Below, in pieces: positions 26,778 to 35,569 of a DNA stretch of 64,000 nucleotides. The notes below the pieces were generated by a model that made no database searches, was not told where the DNA came from, and was given only the letters and a program-made list of their open reading frames with translations. How positions within the stretch are numbered: the stretch's first letter is position 1; each line of letters starts with the position of its first letter. A program made the translations under genes and the position numbers. Source of the DNA: Lawsonibacter asaccharolyticus (GTDB lineage: Bacteria; Bacillota; Clostridia; Oscillospirales; Oscillospiraceae); the NCBI GenBank assembly GCA_003112755.1, contig BFBT01000001.1, positions 1,984,001 through 2,048,000 of the forward strand, written 5' to 3'.

Positions 26778-27090
26778 GAAGATGGCCTCCTGTCCTTTGT
26801 CTGATTTGAGCCTATTATAGCACCGGGGCCAAGCCCCGTAAAGCGCATCTTTTCCCGCAGAAGGGAGGAAAAGCGGGCCGGGCCCGCTCTGCCGCACGCG
26901 GCGGCGGCGTCAGGAGGCGCCTTGAAAAGTGACCATATCAGATGCCGAGTCAAAACATATAGTAATTTAAAATTGGTATATTGCGATAAGTTTTAAAAAT
27001 CTGGGGGGAGATCAAGCCGATCCAGTCAGCGTCCCGAAGAAATGGTGCCCATGCGCCGCCGTCGAAAATGCCCAGAAGAACAGGCGTAAA
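26778..27090. other. intergenic stretch without a recognised gene
   Basis: It holds a GC-rich part with short inverted repeats near 26820-26920, then an AT-rich dip at 26950-27000, then unremarkable sequence. No frame with a ribosome site was found. Confidence 0.5.
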
Positions 27091-27120
27091 AACGCCGCAC
27101 TCCCACGGGAGTGCGGCGTT
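27091..27120 (-). terminator. terminator of the rpe-recR operon
   Basis: A 13-bp stem beginning AACGCCGCACTCC, 4-nt loop; on the minus strand TTTTTA follows. Confidence 0.85.
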
Positions 27121-27127
27121 CAAATTC

Positions 27128-27730
27128 TCACATCTCCTGACGGCCCTCCAGGGCCCGCATCAAGGTGGCGTCGTCGGCGTACTCCAGGTGGCTGCCCACC
27201 GGGATGCCGTAGGCCAGACGGGTGATCTTCACCCCAAAGGGGCGCAGCAGCCGGGAGAGGTACATGGCGGTGGCCTCCCCCTCCGTGTCGGGATTGGTGG
27301 CCATGATGACCTCCTGGACCCCGCCGGCGGCCACCCGCTCTACCAGGGACTTGATGTGCAGGTCATCCGGCCCCACGTGGTTCATGGGGGAGATCACCCC
27401 GTGGAGCACGTGGTAGAGCCCCTGGTACTCCCGGGCCCGCTCCATGGCCACCACGTCCTTCGGGTCGGCCACCACACAGATGACGGAGGCGTCCCGCTTG
27501 GGGCTGGCGCAGATGGAGCAGGGGCCGTCCCCCTCCGTCAGATTCTGACACACCGGACAGCAGTGGATGGCGGACTTGGCGGACAGAATGGCCTGGGCAA
27601 AGGCGGCGGCGTCCTCCTCTGGGAGGGAGAGGACGTGGAACGCCAGCCGCTGGGCGGATTTGACGCCGACGCCGGGCAGGCGGGCGAACTGCTCCACCAA
27701 ATTTTCCAGTGCGGGGGGGAAATACTGCAT
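27128..27730 (-). CDS. recR: recombination mediator RecR
   Basis: 200 residues from ATG 27730 (ggagg 8 bases upstream). Helix-hairpin-helix region LPGVGVKSAQRLAFH, a C4 zinc finger (CCPVCQNLTEGDGPCSIC), a Toprim domain starting ICVVADPKDVVAME with MATNPDTEGEAT, and the C-terminal YADDATL. RecR works with RecO and RecF to load RecA on gapped DNA. It is unusual that dnaX and ybaB, the common partners, are absent; here rpe and a small protein precede it. Confidence 0.96.
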   Translation of the reverse strand: MQYFPPALENLVEQFARLPGVGVKSAQRLAFHVLSLPEEDAAAFAQAILSAKSAIHCCPVCQNLTEGDGPCSICASPKRDASVICVVADPKDVVAMERAREYQGLYHVLHGVISPMNHVGPDDLHIKSLVERVAAGGVQEVIMATNPDTEGEATAMYLSRLLRPFGVKITRLAYGIPVGSHLEYADDATLMRALEGRQEM

Positions 27731-27780
27731 GGGAAAGACCTCCGGAGTCGTAAATAGTACACGGTGTGAACAGGGGGAGA

Positions 27781-27948
27781 TCAGCGCTCCCGCTCCAACA
27801 CGACGGCAAACAGATAGCTGACACCGGCCGGAAAGCCGGCGGGATAGGGCGTGAGGGAGGTGGTCCGCCACCCGGCCAGGGCCATGTCGTTCATGACCTG
27901 CTCCGCCTGCTCCAGGCTGTCAGCGGAGAGGATCTTATACTCTCTCAC
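27781..27948 (-). CDS. small DUF4177-like protein
   Basis: 55 residues from GTG 27948, with an aggggg site. The start overlaps the rpe stop codon (GTGA), which shows coupled translation. The sequence REYKILSADSLEQAEQVMND then AGWRTTS resembles the small DUF4177 family, which has a YKV...LE..LN.L...GW pattern. Function unknown. It lies between rpe and recR. Confidence 0.65.
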   Translation of the reverse strand: MREYKILSADSLEQAEQVMNDMALAGWRTTSLTPYPAGFPAGVSYLFAVVLERER

Positions 27949-28604
27949 CGCGCACCCCCTGACACGCGGAGGGCCTGAATGGCGGCGGGGATGTCCTCCG
28001 CCCCGTAGACAGCGGAGCCGGCCACCAGCACGTTGGCCCCCGCCTCCACCACCAGGGGGGCGGTCTTGGGGGAGATGCCCCCGTCCACCTCCAGTTCGCA
28101 GGCGGGGTTGTACCGCTCGATGAGGGCGCGCACCTGGCGGATGGTGTCCAGCTGGGACTCCATGAAGGCCTGGCCGCCGAAGCCGGGCTCCACCGTCATC
28201 ACCAGCACCAGGTCCAGCTCCTCCAGATAGGGGAGGATGGCCTCCGCCTTGGTGATGGGCCGCAGGGCCACCGCTTTTTTTACGCCGCACTCCCCCATGA
28301 CCTTCAGAGCCTGGGCGATGCGGGTGGGGTGGTCGGCCTCCAGGTGGATAGAGAGCAGGTCCGCCCCAGCCTTGGCAAAGGCTTCGATGTACCGCACCGG
28401 CTTTTCGATCATCAGATGGACATCCAGGAACATGTCGGTGCACCGGCGGATGGACTGGACCACCGGGACGCCGATGGTGAGATTGGGAACGAAAGCGCCG
28501 TCCATCACGTCCACATGGAGGTAGTCGGCATCGGAGACCCGCCGGATATCCCGTTCCAGATTGACAAAATCGGCGGAGAGGATGGAAGGTGAAACTTTTA
28601 TCAT
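27945..28604 (-). CDS. rpe: ribulose-phosphate 3-epimerase
   Basis: A 219-residue TIM-barrel enzyme interconverting ribulose-5-phosphate and xylulose-5-phosphate. Visible: SPSILSADFVNLERD, the metal-binding HVDVMDGAFVPNLTIG, DVHLMIEKP, TVEPGFGGQAFM, and EVDGGISPKTAP. It heads a short operon with a small protein and recR. The 280 bases upstream are very GC-rich with inverted repeats and hold no gene I can support. Confidence 0.96.
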   Translation of the reverse strand: MIKVSPSILSADFVNLERDIRRVSDADYLHVDVMDGAFVPNLTIGVPVVQSIRRCTDMFLDVHLMIEKPVRYIEAFAKAGADLLSIHLEADHPTRIAQALKVMGECGVKKAVALRPITKAEAILPYLEELDLVLVMTVEPGFGGQAFMESQLDTIRQVRALIERYNPACELEVDGGISPKTAPLVVEAGANVLVAGSAVYGAEDIPAAIQALRVSGGAR

Positions 28605-28884
28605 GGTTTTGACCCCGCTTTCCGAAAAAATGAGAGGTTTTGATCAGGGCTGTAGGGGCTGGGCCAGGGGCAGAGGGCCGGTCCGACGCATAGGATGCAG
28701 AGCGGAGAGCGGGAGGGCGGAAGCACTCCCCGGAGCCCCGGACCCGAGGCCTGCTCCAGGCTGATCCCACGGCCGCCCGGCGGCCCCGGCCGATCCGGAT
28801 GGCCCGCCGCTTTTCAGATACCCCCCGCCGGGCCCCGCCCGGCGGGGGCAGTGGCTGTGCGCCGGCGGGGCGGGGCCCCCGGGC

Positions 28885-29430
28885 TCACCAGTGGTTGTAG
28901 CTGAGGATGTCGTCCAGCTCCTTGCGTACCTTGGGCCGGGGAGCGGTCTCCTTGGCGGGATAGCCCACGGTGACGATCAGGCGGACGGGCCGCTCCTCCG
29001 GGATGCCGAAGGACTGGTGCAGCTTGGCCTGGTTCATGGTGCCGATGAGGCAGGTGCCCAGCCCCATGGAAGTGGCCTCATAGCACAGGGCCATGGCAGC
29101 CATGCCGATGTCCATCTGGGCGAAGTGCTGGGCACCGTAGTGCTCCGCGACGCCGGGCTTGACGTGTGCCTCATCCTCACAGATCAGGATGAAGTTGGGC
29201 ACCCGGTCTCCCCAGGGGCAGCCAGTGAGCCCGTCGTCGTCCAGCGCTTCAATGAGCTTGGCCCGGGCCTCTGGCTCGTCGATGATGATGAAGCGCCAGG
29301 GCTGGGCGTTGCAGCCGCTGGGGGCCAGCCGGGCTACGTCCACCAGGTGGGCCAGGGTCTCCCGGGGCACGGGGCGGTCGCTGTACACACGGCAGCTCTC
29401 CCGGGCCGCCTGCAAAGCCTCAAAATCCAT
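28885..29430 (-). CDS. nitroreductase family protein
   Basis: 181 residues from ATG 29430 (ggggat site). FMN-binding pattern: ARESCRVYSDRPVPRE, LAPSGCNAQPWRFIII, and the later YEATSMGLGTCLIG. Such NAD(P)H:FMN enzymes reduce nitro groups, quinones or flavins. Short form, probably a homodimer. True substrate cannot be inferred. It is 82 bases beyond the threonine dehydratase stop, on the same strand. Confidence 0.88.
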   Translation of the reverse strand: MDFEALQAARESCRVYSDRPVPRETLAHLVDVARLAPSGCNAQPWRFIIIDEPEARAKLIEALDDDGLTGCPWGDRVPNFILICEDEAHVKPGVAEHYGAQHFAQMDIGMAAMALCYEATSMGLGTCLIGTMNQAKLHQSFGIPEERPVRLIVTVGYPAKETAPRPKVRKELDDILSYNHW

Positions 29431-29512
29431 TTCAAAGATCCCCTTTCTGTTTTGTTGGATACGGTCTGACGTGGGGGCTTCCCCAAAAAGAGCGCGAGTC
29501 AACAGGGCCGGA

Positions 29513-30733
29513 TCAGTGATAGAAATCGGTGGTGTCCACCTCGTGGGCCTGGTAGCCGGCCTGGCTCAGCGCCTCCAGGATGCGGTCCTTGTGGTCGTGG
29601 CCGAAGGCCTCCAGGGTGACCTTCAGCTCCACGCCGCTCTGGCGGTTGATGTTCACGAACTGGTTGTGCTCCAGCTTGATGACGTTGCCGTTCTCCCGGG
29701 CCAGGATATCGGCGATGCTGAGCAGGGCACCGGGACGGTCGGGGAGGAGGACGGAGAAGGTGAAGATGCGGCCCCGCATGATCAGGCCGTGCTGGACCAG
29801 GGAGGCCATGGTGATCACGTCCATGTTGCCGCCGGAGAGGACGCAGACCACGTTCAGCCCCTGGCAGGACAGGTGGCGCAGAGCGGCCACGGACAGCAGG
29901 CCGGAGTTCTCCACCACCATCTTATGCTTTTCCATCACATCCAGGAAAGCCTCCACCAGCTCCGTATCTGGGATGGTGATGATCTGGTCCACATGGTCCC
30001 GGATGTAGGGGAACACCTTGTCTCCAGGGGTCTTGACGGCGGTGCCGTCAGCGATGGTGTTGGCGGTGGGCAGGGAGACCACATGGCCCGCCTCCAGGCT
30101 GGCCTTCATGCAGGCCGCCCCCTCCGGCTCCACGCCGATGACTTTTACGTTGGGGTTGAGCAGCTTGGCCAGGGTGGACACACCCGCCGCCAGCCCGCCG
30201 CCGCCGATGGGCACCAGGATGATGTCCACGTCGGGCAGGTCCTGGAAGATCTCATAGGCGATGGTGCCCTGGCCGGTGGCCACCTCCAGGTCGTTGAAGG
30301 GGTGGATATAGGTCAGCCCCTCCTCCTCCGCCAGCTTGGCGGCCAGCTCGGCGGACTCGTCAAAGACCTCACCGTGGAGGATGACCTTGGCCCCGTAGTC
30401 CTTGGTATTGTTCACCTTCACCAGGGGGGTGGTGGTGGGCATGACGATGGTGGCGGGCACGCCGGCGGCCTGGGCAGCGTAGGCCACGCCCTGGGCGTGG
30501 TTGCCGGCGGAGGCGGTGACCAGGCCCCGCTCCCGCTGTTCCTGGGTCAGGGTGCTGATCTTATAGTAAGCGCCCCGGATCTTGTAGGCGCCGGTGACCT
30601 GCATATTTTCGGGCTTGAGATAGACCCGGTTGCCGCAGCCCTTGGACAGGGCCGGGGAGTCGATGAGACTGGTCTCCCGGATCACGCCCTTTAAGACGCT
30701 CCGGGCGTTTTTGAACTGTTCCAGTGTGGGCAT
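29513..30733 (-). CDS. ilvA: threonine ammonia-lyase (threonine dehydratase) with ACT domain
   Basis: 406 residues from ATG 30733 (a TTG six bases earlier is less well placed). PLP lysine K51 in TGAYKIRGA, ASAGNHAQGVAYAA, and the glycine loop IPIGGGGLAAGVS give the catalytic core; residues from about 325 form one ACT domain. It deaminates threonine to 2-oxobutyrate. The single short ACT domain resembles the catabolic form (TdcB-like) more than the long biosynthetic IlvA, so the role could be either. A strong promoter precedes it. Confidence 0.92.
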   Translation of the reverse strand: MPTLEQFKNARSVLKGVIRETSLIDSPALSKGCGNRVYLKPENMQVTGAYKIRGAYYKISTLTQEQRERGLVTASAGNHAQGVAYAAQAAGVPATIVMPTTTPLVKVNNTKDYGAKVILHGEVFDESAELAAKLAEEEGLTYIHPFNDLEVATGQGTIAYEIFQDLPDVDIILVPIGGGGLAAGVSTLAKLLNPNVKVIGVEPEGAACMKASLEAGHVVSLPTANTIADGTAVKTPGDKVFPYIRDHVDQIITIPDTELVEAFLDVMEKHKMVVENSGLLSVAALRHLSCQGLNVVCVLSGGNMDVITMASLVQHGLIMRGRIFTFSVLLPDRPGALLSIADILARENGNVIKLEHNQFVNINRQSGVELKVTLEAFGHDHKDRILEALSQAGYQAHEVDTTDFYH

Positions 30734-30780
30734 GGTCAAAACTTCCTTTCTGCGCTTGGACGACGTATTACATAAAGTGA

Positions 30781-30809
30781 ATCATACCCAATTCCGGGAG
30801 GAAAGTCAA
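30781..30809 (-). promoter_or_regulatory. promoter of the threonine dehydratase gene
   Basis: On the minus strand TTGACT (30809-30804), 17 bases, TATGAT (30786-30781). Confidence 0.8.
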
Positions 30810-30881
30810 TGGAGGGGGCGGGAGCGGGAGCGGATTTTTTTAGAAAAGGGTGGAATTTTGCGGGAAGGGGGAGGGGGACGC

Positions 30882-30911
30882 TTGCGCAGCTGCCGGGGGA
30901 TGGAGTAAAAT
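30882..30911 (+). promoter_or_regulatory. candidate promoter of the sensor kinase gene
   Basis: TTGCGC (30882-30887), 18 bases, TAAAAT (30906-30911), 26 bases before the kinase ATG. Weaker than the divergent promoter. Confidence 0.5.
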
Positions 30912-30936
30912 AGAGAAAAAACGGGGGGAGAGCGCC

Positions 30937-32253
30937 ATGGGGGGACTGGGGAGAAAAGGCTGGAGGATCGGCCCGTGGCAGCGCAGGCTGCTGATCGGGC
31001 TGGCAGTGGCCCTGACCTCCCAGCTGTATCTGACAGTGTGGGCGGAGGGCTTCCGGGTCTCCACCGCCGCCATCCTCTACCCGGCCCTGCTGGTGACCAT
31101 GATGCGGGAGAGCCACCGCCCGGACACTGGGCTGGTCACCGGACTGTGCGTGGTGATGATGCGGCTGGCACTGGACCTGGCGGCAGGGATGCCGCCGGGG
31201 GAGGCGCTGCGGATGGAGTATCCCGGCGGCGTGTTCTACCTCTGCTATGACTGTGTGCTCTGCCTGCTGATCCGGGACCGGCGCACCGCCTCTCTGGGGC
31301 GGATGGGAGCGGCCTTTCTGGTCAGTGACTTTATCTCCAATGTGATCAATCTGTACCTGTCCTCCGGAGTGCGGGGGCTGGAGACGGAGGCCCGGGCCCT
31401 GCTCCCCCTGATCGGACTGGCGGTGGCCCGATCCTTCACTGCGGCCATGATCCTGTGGGGGAGCCGGTACTACCACCGCCTGCTGCTGCGGCAGGGGCAC
31501 GAGCGGCGCTACCAGCGCCTGTTCCTGATGACGGCGGAGCTGAAAAACGAGCTGTACTTTTTAAAAAAGAACTCCGACGACATTGAACAGGTGATGACCA
31601 ACGCATACCGCCTCTATGAGCGGCTGGGGGAGAAGGAAGGGGAGAGCGGTGAGCTGAGTGCCCTGGCCCTGTCCATTGCCCGGGACGTCCACGAGGTGAA
31701 AAAGGACAACCTGCGCATCATCCGGGGCATCGAGGGGGAGGTGGAGGAGGTCTACGACCAGGAGCAGATGGAATTCCAGGATCTGATGCACATTCTGGAG
31801 AACTCCACCCGGTGGATGCTGGGGGAGAACCGGGCCAGCATCCGCCTGGAGTGCAGGCGCACCGCCAACTTCTCCACCCAGGAGCACTACCGCCTGCTGT
31901 CCATCCTGAAGAACCTGGTGACCAACGCCATCGAGGCCATTCAGGGAGCTGGCGGCCGTGGGATCGTGCTGGTGGAGGAGCGGGTGGAGGGTGACACTCT
32001 GTTTCTCACCGTGTCAGACGACGGCCCCGGCATCTCGGAGCGCTCCATGCACAATCTGTTCCAGGTGGGCTATTCCACCAAATTTGACCCGGAGACCGGC
32101 AACATCAACCGGGGCGTGGGCCTGCCCGCAGTCAAGTCGCTGACAGAGGAGCTGGGCGGCTCCGTCTCGGTGGAGAGCCAGCCGGGGCGGGGCGCGCGTT
32201 TTTCCGTGGAGCTGCCGCTCCACCGTGTGAAGGGGGAGAAGAGAGAGAAATGA
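30937..32253 (+). CDS. sensor histidine kinase, GlnK (YcbA)-like
   Basis: 438 residues from ATG 30937 (ggggggag). The first ~190 residues are five or six membrane helices without a large outer domain. A coiled linker (KKNSDDIEQVMTNAYRLYERL) leads to a dimerisation segment with H in ARDVHEVKKDN and a HATPase domain with NLVTNAIEAIQGAG, DDGPGI and GVGLPAVKSL. The HEVKKDN form of the His box is like DcuS/GlnK-type kinases. Its stop overlaps the start of a YcbB-type regulator, as with B. subtilis GlnK-GlnL, which respond to glutamine. Confidence 0.82.
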   Translation: MGGLGRKGWRIGPWQRRLLIGLAVALTSQLYLTVWAEGFRVSTAAILYPALLVTMMRESHRPDTGLVTGLCVVMMRLALDLAAGMPPGEALRMEYPGGVFYLCYDCVLCLLIRDRRTASLGRMGAAFLVSDFISNVINLYLSSGVRGLETEARALLPLIGLAVARSFTAAMILWGSRYYHRLLLRQGHERRYQRLFLMTAELKNELYFLKKNSDDIEQVMTNAYRLYERLGEKEGESGELSALALSIARDVHEVKKDNLRIIRGIEGEVEEVYDQEQMEFQDLMHILENSTRWMLGENRASIRLECRRTANFSTQEHYRLLSILKNLVTNAIEAIQGAGGRGIVLVEERVEGDTLFLTVSDDGPGISERSMHNLFQVGYSTKFDPETGNINRGVGLPAVKSLTEELGGSVSVESQPGRGARFSVELPLHRVKGEKREK

Positions 32254-33089
32254 GGATCTATATCGCGGAGGACGACCCCTCGGTGATCGGGGTGCTGGAG
32301 GATATCCTGGAGAGCAGCGCACTGGGCCGGGTGTGCGGCGCCAGCGAGGAGGGGGCCCCGGACCCGGAGCGGATCATGGCGCTGGACCCGGATCTGGTGC
32401 TGGTGGATCTGCTGATGCCCGGGCGGGACGGCATCCAGCTGGTGCGGGAGCTGAAGGAGCTGGGCAGCCGGGCCAAGTTCGTGATGATCTCCCAGGTGTC
32501 GGCCAAAGAGCTGATTGCAAAAGCGTATCAGGCCGGGGTGGAGTTCTTTATCCAGAAGCCCATCAACCTGATCGAGGTGCGCCAGGTGGTGGGCAACGTG
32601 ATCCGGCAGATGGAGAACGAGAGGGCCCTCCACACCATCCAGAGCGTGTTTCAGAGCCGGGAGTCCCAGCCCGCCGCTCCGGCGGGGCGGCAGGAGGTGT
32701 GGCGCCGGCGCATCCAGTACATCCTGAGCCAGCTGGGCATGGCAGGGGAGAAGGGGGCCGGGGACATCATGGAGCTGTGCCTCTTCCTGCTGGAGCGAAA
32801 GCAGACGGCCTCTCAGATCGGAGTGGGCACCCTGTGCAGCCAGCTCAGTGACAGCCCCAAGACCATGGAGCAGCGGGTCCGGCGGGCGGTGGAGCGGGGG
32901 CTGGGCCATATCGCCAGCCTGGGGGTGGAGGACTATGGGAACGAGTTCTTCACCCAGTATGCCGCGGTGCTCTTCCCCTTTCCCGAGGTGCGGGCTGAGA
33001 TGGCCCATCTGCGGGGAAAAGGGGGACGCGGCAAGGTGAACCTGAAAAAATTCCTGGACGGCATGCTGATCCTGACAGAGGAATACTGA
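32250..33089 (+). CDS. response regulator, GlnL (YcbB)-like
   Basis: 279 residues. Receiver domain (EDDPS at the N-terminus, phospho-acceptor D in LVDLLMPGRDG, K in FFIQKPINLIEV) is joined to a C-terminal YcbB-type DNA-binding domain with SDSPKTMEQRVRRAVERGLGHIASLG cut here to TMEQRVRRAVERGL and GLGHIASLG. This effector is typical of GlnL, which in Bacillus controls glutaminase and a glutamine transporter. No glutamine gene lies next to it here; the arginine cluster is 300 bases downstream on the other strand. Confidence 0.85.
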   Translation: MRIYIAEDDPSVIGVLEDILESSALGRVCGASEEGAPDPERIMALDPDLVLVDLLMPGRDGIQLVRELKELGSRAKFVMISQVSAKELIAKAYQAGVEFFIQKPINLIEVRQVVGNVIRQMENERALHTIQSVFQSRESQPAAPAGRQEVWRRRIQYILSQLGMAGEKGAGDIMELCLFLLERKQTASQIGVGTLCSQLSDSPKTMEQRVRRAVERGLGHIASLGVEDYGNEFFTQYAAVLFPFPEVRAEMAHLRGKGGRGKVNLKKFLDGMLILTEEY

Positions 33090-33097
33090 AGCGCACA

Positions 33098-33134
33098 GCT
33101 GGCCGCCCTGGGACAACGTCCCGGGGCGGCCAGC
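33098..33134 (+). terminator. terminator of the two-component operon
   Basis: An 11-bp outer stem GCTGGCCGCCC / GGGCGGCCAGC continuing with GGGAC / GTCCC around an AAC loop. TTGTC follows, then an A run that belongs to the repeat element. Confidence 0.7.
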
Positions 33135-33136
33135 TT

Positions 33137-33332
33137 GTCAAAAAAGCCCTCCTGCAAGGAGTTCCGTTGCCCGCAGGCGACGGAATCAAATTAAATCACG
33201 TCATTTCCGGGGGCGTGTACCTCGGAAATGACACCTCTTACACAAGATGGGCCCACTTTCCTGCAAGGGATCGGGACCCAGCTTGCGTGCTTGCTTTCTC
33301 GAAAAAGCGGCTCTGCCGCTTTTTCGACAGTC
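33137..33332 (+). repeat. 195-bp multi-hairpin intergenic repeat, copy 2
   Basis: This is the plus-strand partner of 17204-17398. In order: TCAAAAAAGCC, CTCCTGCAAGGAGTTCC, CCCGCAGGC within a CCGTTGCC...GGCGACGG stem (33162-33182), GTCATTTCCG...CGGAAATGAC (33199-33233), a central imperfect hairpin, then the perfect GAAAAAGCGGC/GCCGCTTTTTC stem (33301-33325) and ACAGTC. It lies between two terminator-like stems of converging operons. Confidence 0.75.
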
Positions 33333-33365
33333 GGGCCGCCCCGGAACGTTGTCCCGGGGCGGCCC
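33333..33365 (-). terminator. hairpin at the end of the arginine operon
   Basis: 12-bp stem GGGCCGCCCCGG / CCGGGGCGGCCC with a 9-nt loop, 11 bases after the argF stop. No T run follows on the minus strand. Confidence 0.6.
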
Positions 33366-33375
33366 TCTGTCTGAT

Positions 33376-34299
33376 TTATTTGGCGTCGGGGCACATCAGC
33401 AGGTACATGACGGCCTTCTGGGCGTGGAGGCGGTTTTCCGCCTCGTCAAAGATCTCCTGGGCGTGGGCCTCAAAGACCTCCGCCGTGATCTCCTCCCCAC
33501 GGTGGGCGGGCAGGCAGTGCTGTACCATACACCCCGGGTTGGTGAGGGTCATAAGGCGGTCGTTGACCTGATAGCCGGCAAAGGCGGCGGCCCGGACGGC
33601 ACGCTCCTCCTCCTGGCCCATGGAGGCCCACACGTCAGTAAAGACCACGTCGGCCCCGGCGGCCGCCTCCTGGGGGGTGCGGACCAGGGAGAATTTGAAG
33701 TCCGGCTGGCTGGCGGCAAATGCGAGCACCTGGGGGTCAGGGTCGTAGCCGGCGGGGCAGGCCACCGATACCTCCATGCCGCACTTCAGGCCGCCCACGA
33801 TGAGGGAGTTGGCCATGTTGTTGCCATCCCCGATGTAGCACAGCTTCAATCCCTCCAGGGTGGCCTTGTGCTCCCGGACGGTCATCAGGTCGGCCAGCAC
33901 CTGGCAGGGGTGACAGAAGTCGGTCAGGCCGTTGATGACGGGGATGTGGGAGTGACTGGCCAGGGATTCCACCTCCTCTTGATGGAAGGTGCGGATCATG
34001 ATGCCGTCGCAGTAGCGGGCCAGGACCCGGGCGGTGTCCTCGATGGGCTCGCCCCGGCCGATCTGGCTCTCCTTGCCGGACAGGAACAGAGCGTGTCCGC
34101 CCAGCTGGTACATTCCAGTCTCAAAGGAGACCCTGGTCCGGGTGGAGTTCTTCTCAAAAATCATGGCCAGAGTCTTGCCCCGGAGATAGTCGTGGACCAG
34201 ACCGTGCTTCTGGCTGTATTTCAGCTGGTCAGCGGTGTTGAGGATCTTGATGATGTCCTCCTTGGACAGATCCAGCAGCTTGAGTAAGTCTTTCTGCAT
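33376..34299 (-). CDS. argF: ornithine carbamoyltransferase
   Basis: 307 residues. Carbamoyl-phosphate site NSTRTRVSFE, the HPCQVLADLMT motif, ornithine loop around LSGKESQIGRGEP, and the C-terminal catalytic HCLPAHRGEE. It makes citrulline from ornithine and carbamoyl phosphate, step six of arginine synthesis. It is the last gene of the minus-strand cluster argG-H-C-J-B-D-F, 66 bases after argD. ATG 34299 follows gggggttt, a weak site. Confidence 0.96.
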   Translation of the reverse strand: MQKDLLKLLDLSKEDIIKILNTADQLKYSQKHGLVHDYLRGKTLAMIFEKNSTRTRVSFETGMYQLGGHALFLSGKESQIGRGEPIEDTARVLARYCDGIMIRTFHQEEVESLASHSHIPVINGLTDFCHPCQVLADLMTVREHKATLEGLKLCYIGDGNNMANSLIVGGLKCGMEVSVACPAGYDPDPQVLAFAASQPDFKFSLVRTPQEAAAGADVVFTDVWASMGQEEERAVRAAAFAGYQVNDRLMTLTNPGCMVQHCLPAHRGEEITAEVFEAHAQEIFDEAENRLHAQKAVMYLLMCPDAK

Positions 34300-34364
34300 G
34301 ATAAAAACCCCCGATGTTCAGAGTGAGGATGACAGAGGGAGCGGGCCTGCCCTCCGCGCTGAAG

Positions 34365-35542
34365 TTAAGAAAGCGCTGCTTTCATGATGGCCAGGCCCTT
34401 GTCCATCTCCTCCTGGGTGATGACCAGGGGGGGAGCAGGCGCAGGCCGGGGCCGGCGGTGAGGACCAGCAGGCCGCTCTGGATCAGCTTGGCGGCCAGCT
34501 CCTTGTTGGTGCGCTCCCCCTTCACGTCGATGCCGATCATCAGGCCCATGCCCCGGGTGGCGCCCAGGCATGGCAGGTCCAGGGCCTCAATGCGGCTGCG
34601 GAGATATGCCCCCTTCTCCTGGACGGACTGGAACATGGCGCCGTCCATCCGGTCCAGCACGTAGCAGGCTGCGGCCGCGGAGATGGGGTTGCCCCCGAAG
34701 GTGGTGCCGTGGGTGCCGGTGGTGAAGACATTGCGGCACTTCTCTCCCGCCATCACGCCGCCGAAGGGCAGGCCGCCGGCGATGCCTTTGGCGAAGGAGA
34801 CTGCGTCAGGCTGGATGCCGTACTGCTGGAAGGCAAAGAGAGAGCCGGTGCGGCCCACGCCGGTCTGCACCTCGTCGATGAGGAGCAGCCAGTCCCGCTT
34901 GGCGCACAGGTCGGCCACCTTCTGCACAAACTCCCGGTCCAGGGGGAGCACGCCGCCCTCGCCCTGGATGAGCTCGAACATGACGGCGCACACATCGTGT
35001 CCGGCCATGGCTTCCACGCTGTCGAAGTCGTTGGCGTCGGCGTGGCGGAAGCCCTCGGTAAAGGGGAAGAAATAGTTGTGGAACACGTCCTGCCCAGTGG
35101 CGGAGAGGGTGGTGATGGTGCGGCCGTGGAAGGACTTGTGGAGGGTGATGATGGTCCCCCGTCCCTTGCCGTACTTGTCAAAGGAGTACTTGCGGGCCAG
35201 CTTGATCAGGCCCTCGTTGCTCTCCGCGCCGGAGTTGGCGAAGAACACGTTGGACATGCCCGCTTTCCGGCACAGCTTCTCCGCGGCCTTCACATAGGGC
35301 TCAGCGTAGAACAGATTGGAGATGTGTCCCAGCTTGCCTGCCTGCTCGGTGATGGCGTTCACCCAGCCCTCGTCGGCGTAGCCCAGGGAGCACACGCCGA
35401 TGCCGGAGGTGAAGTCGATGTATTCCCGGCCCTGGGTGTCCCAGAGGGTGGCGCCCCTGCCGTGGTCTACGGCCACGTCGAAGCGGCCGTAGGACTGCAT
35501 CACGTACTGATGGTCCAGTGCTTTGATCTCTTCAAAGGTCAT
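34365..35542 (-). CDS. argD: acetylornithine aminotransferase, with a 3'-terminal frameshift
   Basis: Fold-type I class III aminotransferase: GIGVCSLGY, FANSGAESNEGLIKLAR, HKSFHGRTITTLSATGQ, LLIDEVQTGVGRTG, TTFGGNPISAAA. It makes N-acetylornithine from the semialdehyde. At 34427-34433 a run of seven C (minus strand) shifts the frame: as written, the protein ends ...LLPPWSSPRRRWTRAWPS at 34382, while the expected family ending LVITQEEMDKGLAIMKAALS lies in the next frame and stops at 34365. One extra C would restore it. Only about 17 residues at the C-terminus are affected, so the enzyme may still work. Confidence 0.88.
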
Positions 35543-35569
35543 AACGATTCTCCTTCCGGCGCTCCTGGT

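Noticed and set aside
28605..28884. GC-rich inverted repeats upstream of rpe as a structured RNA
   Set aside because: The pairing is explained by runs of G and C; no stem with a clear loop and flanking signals stood out.
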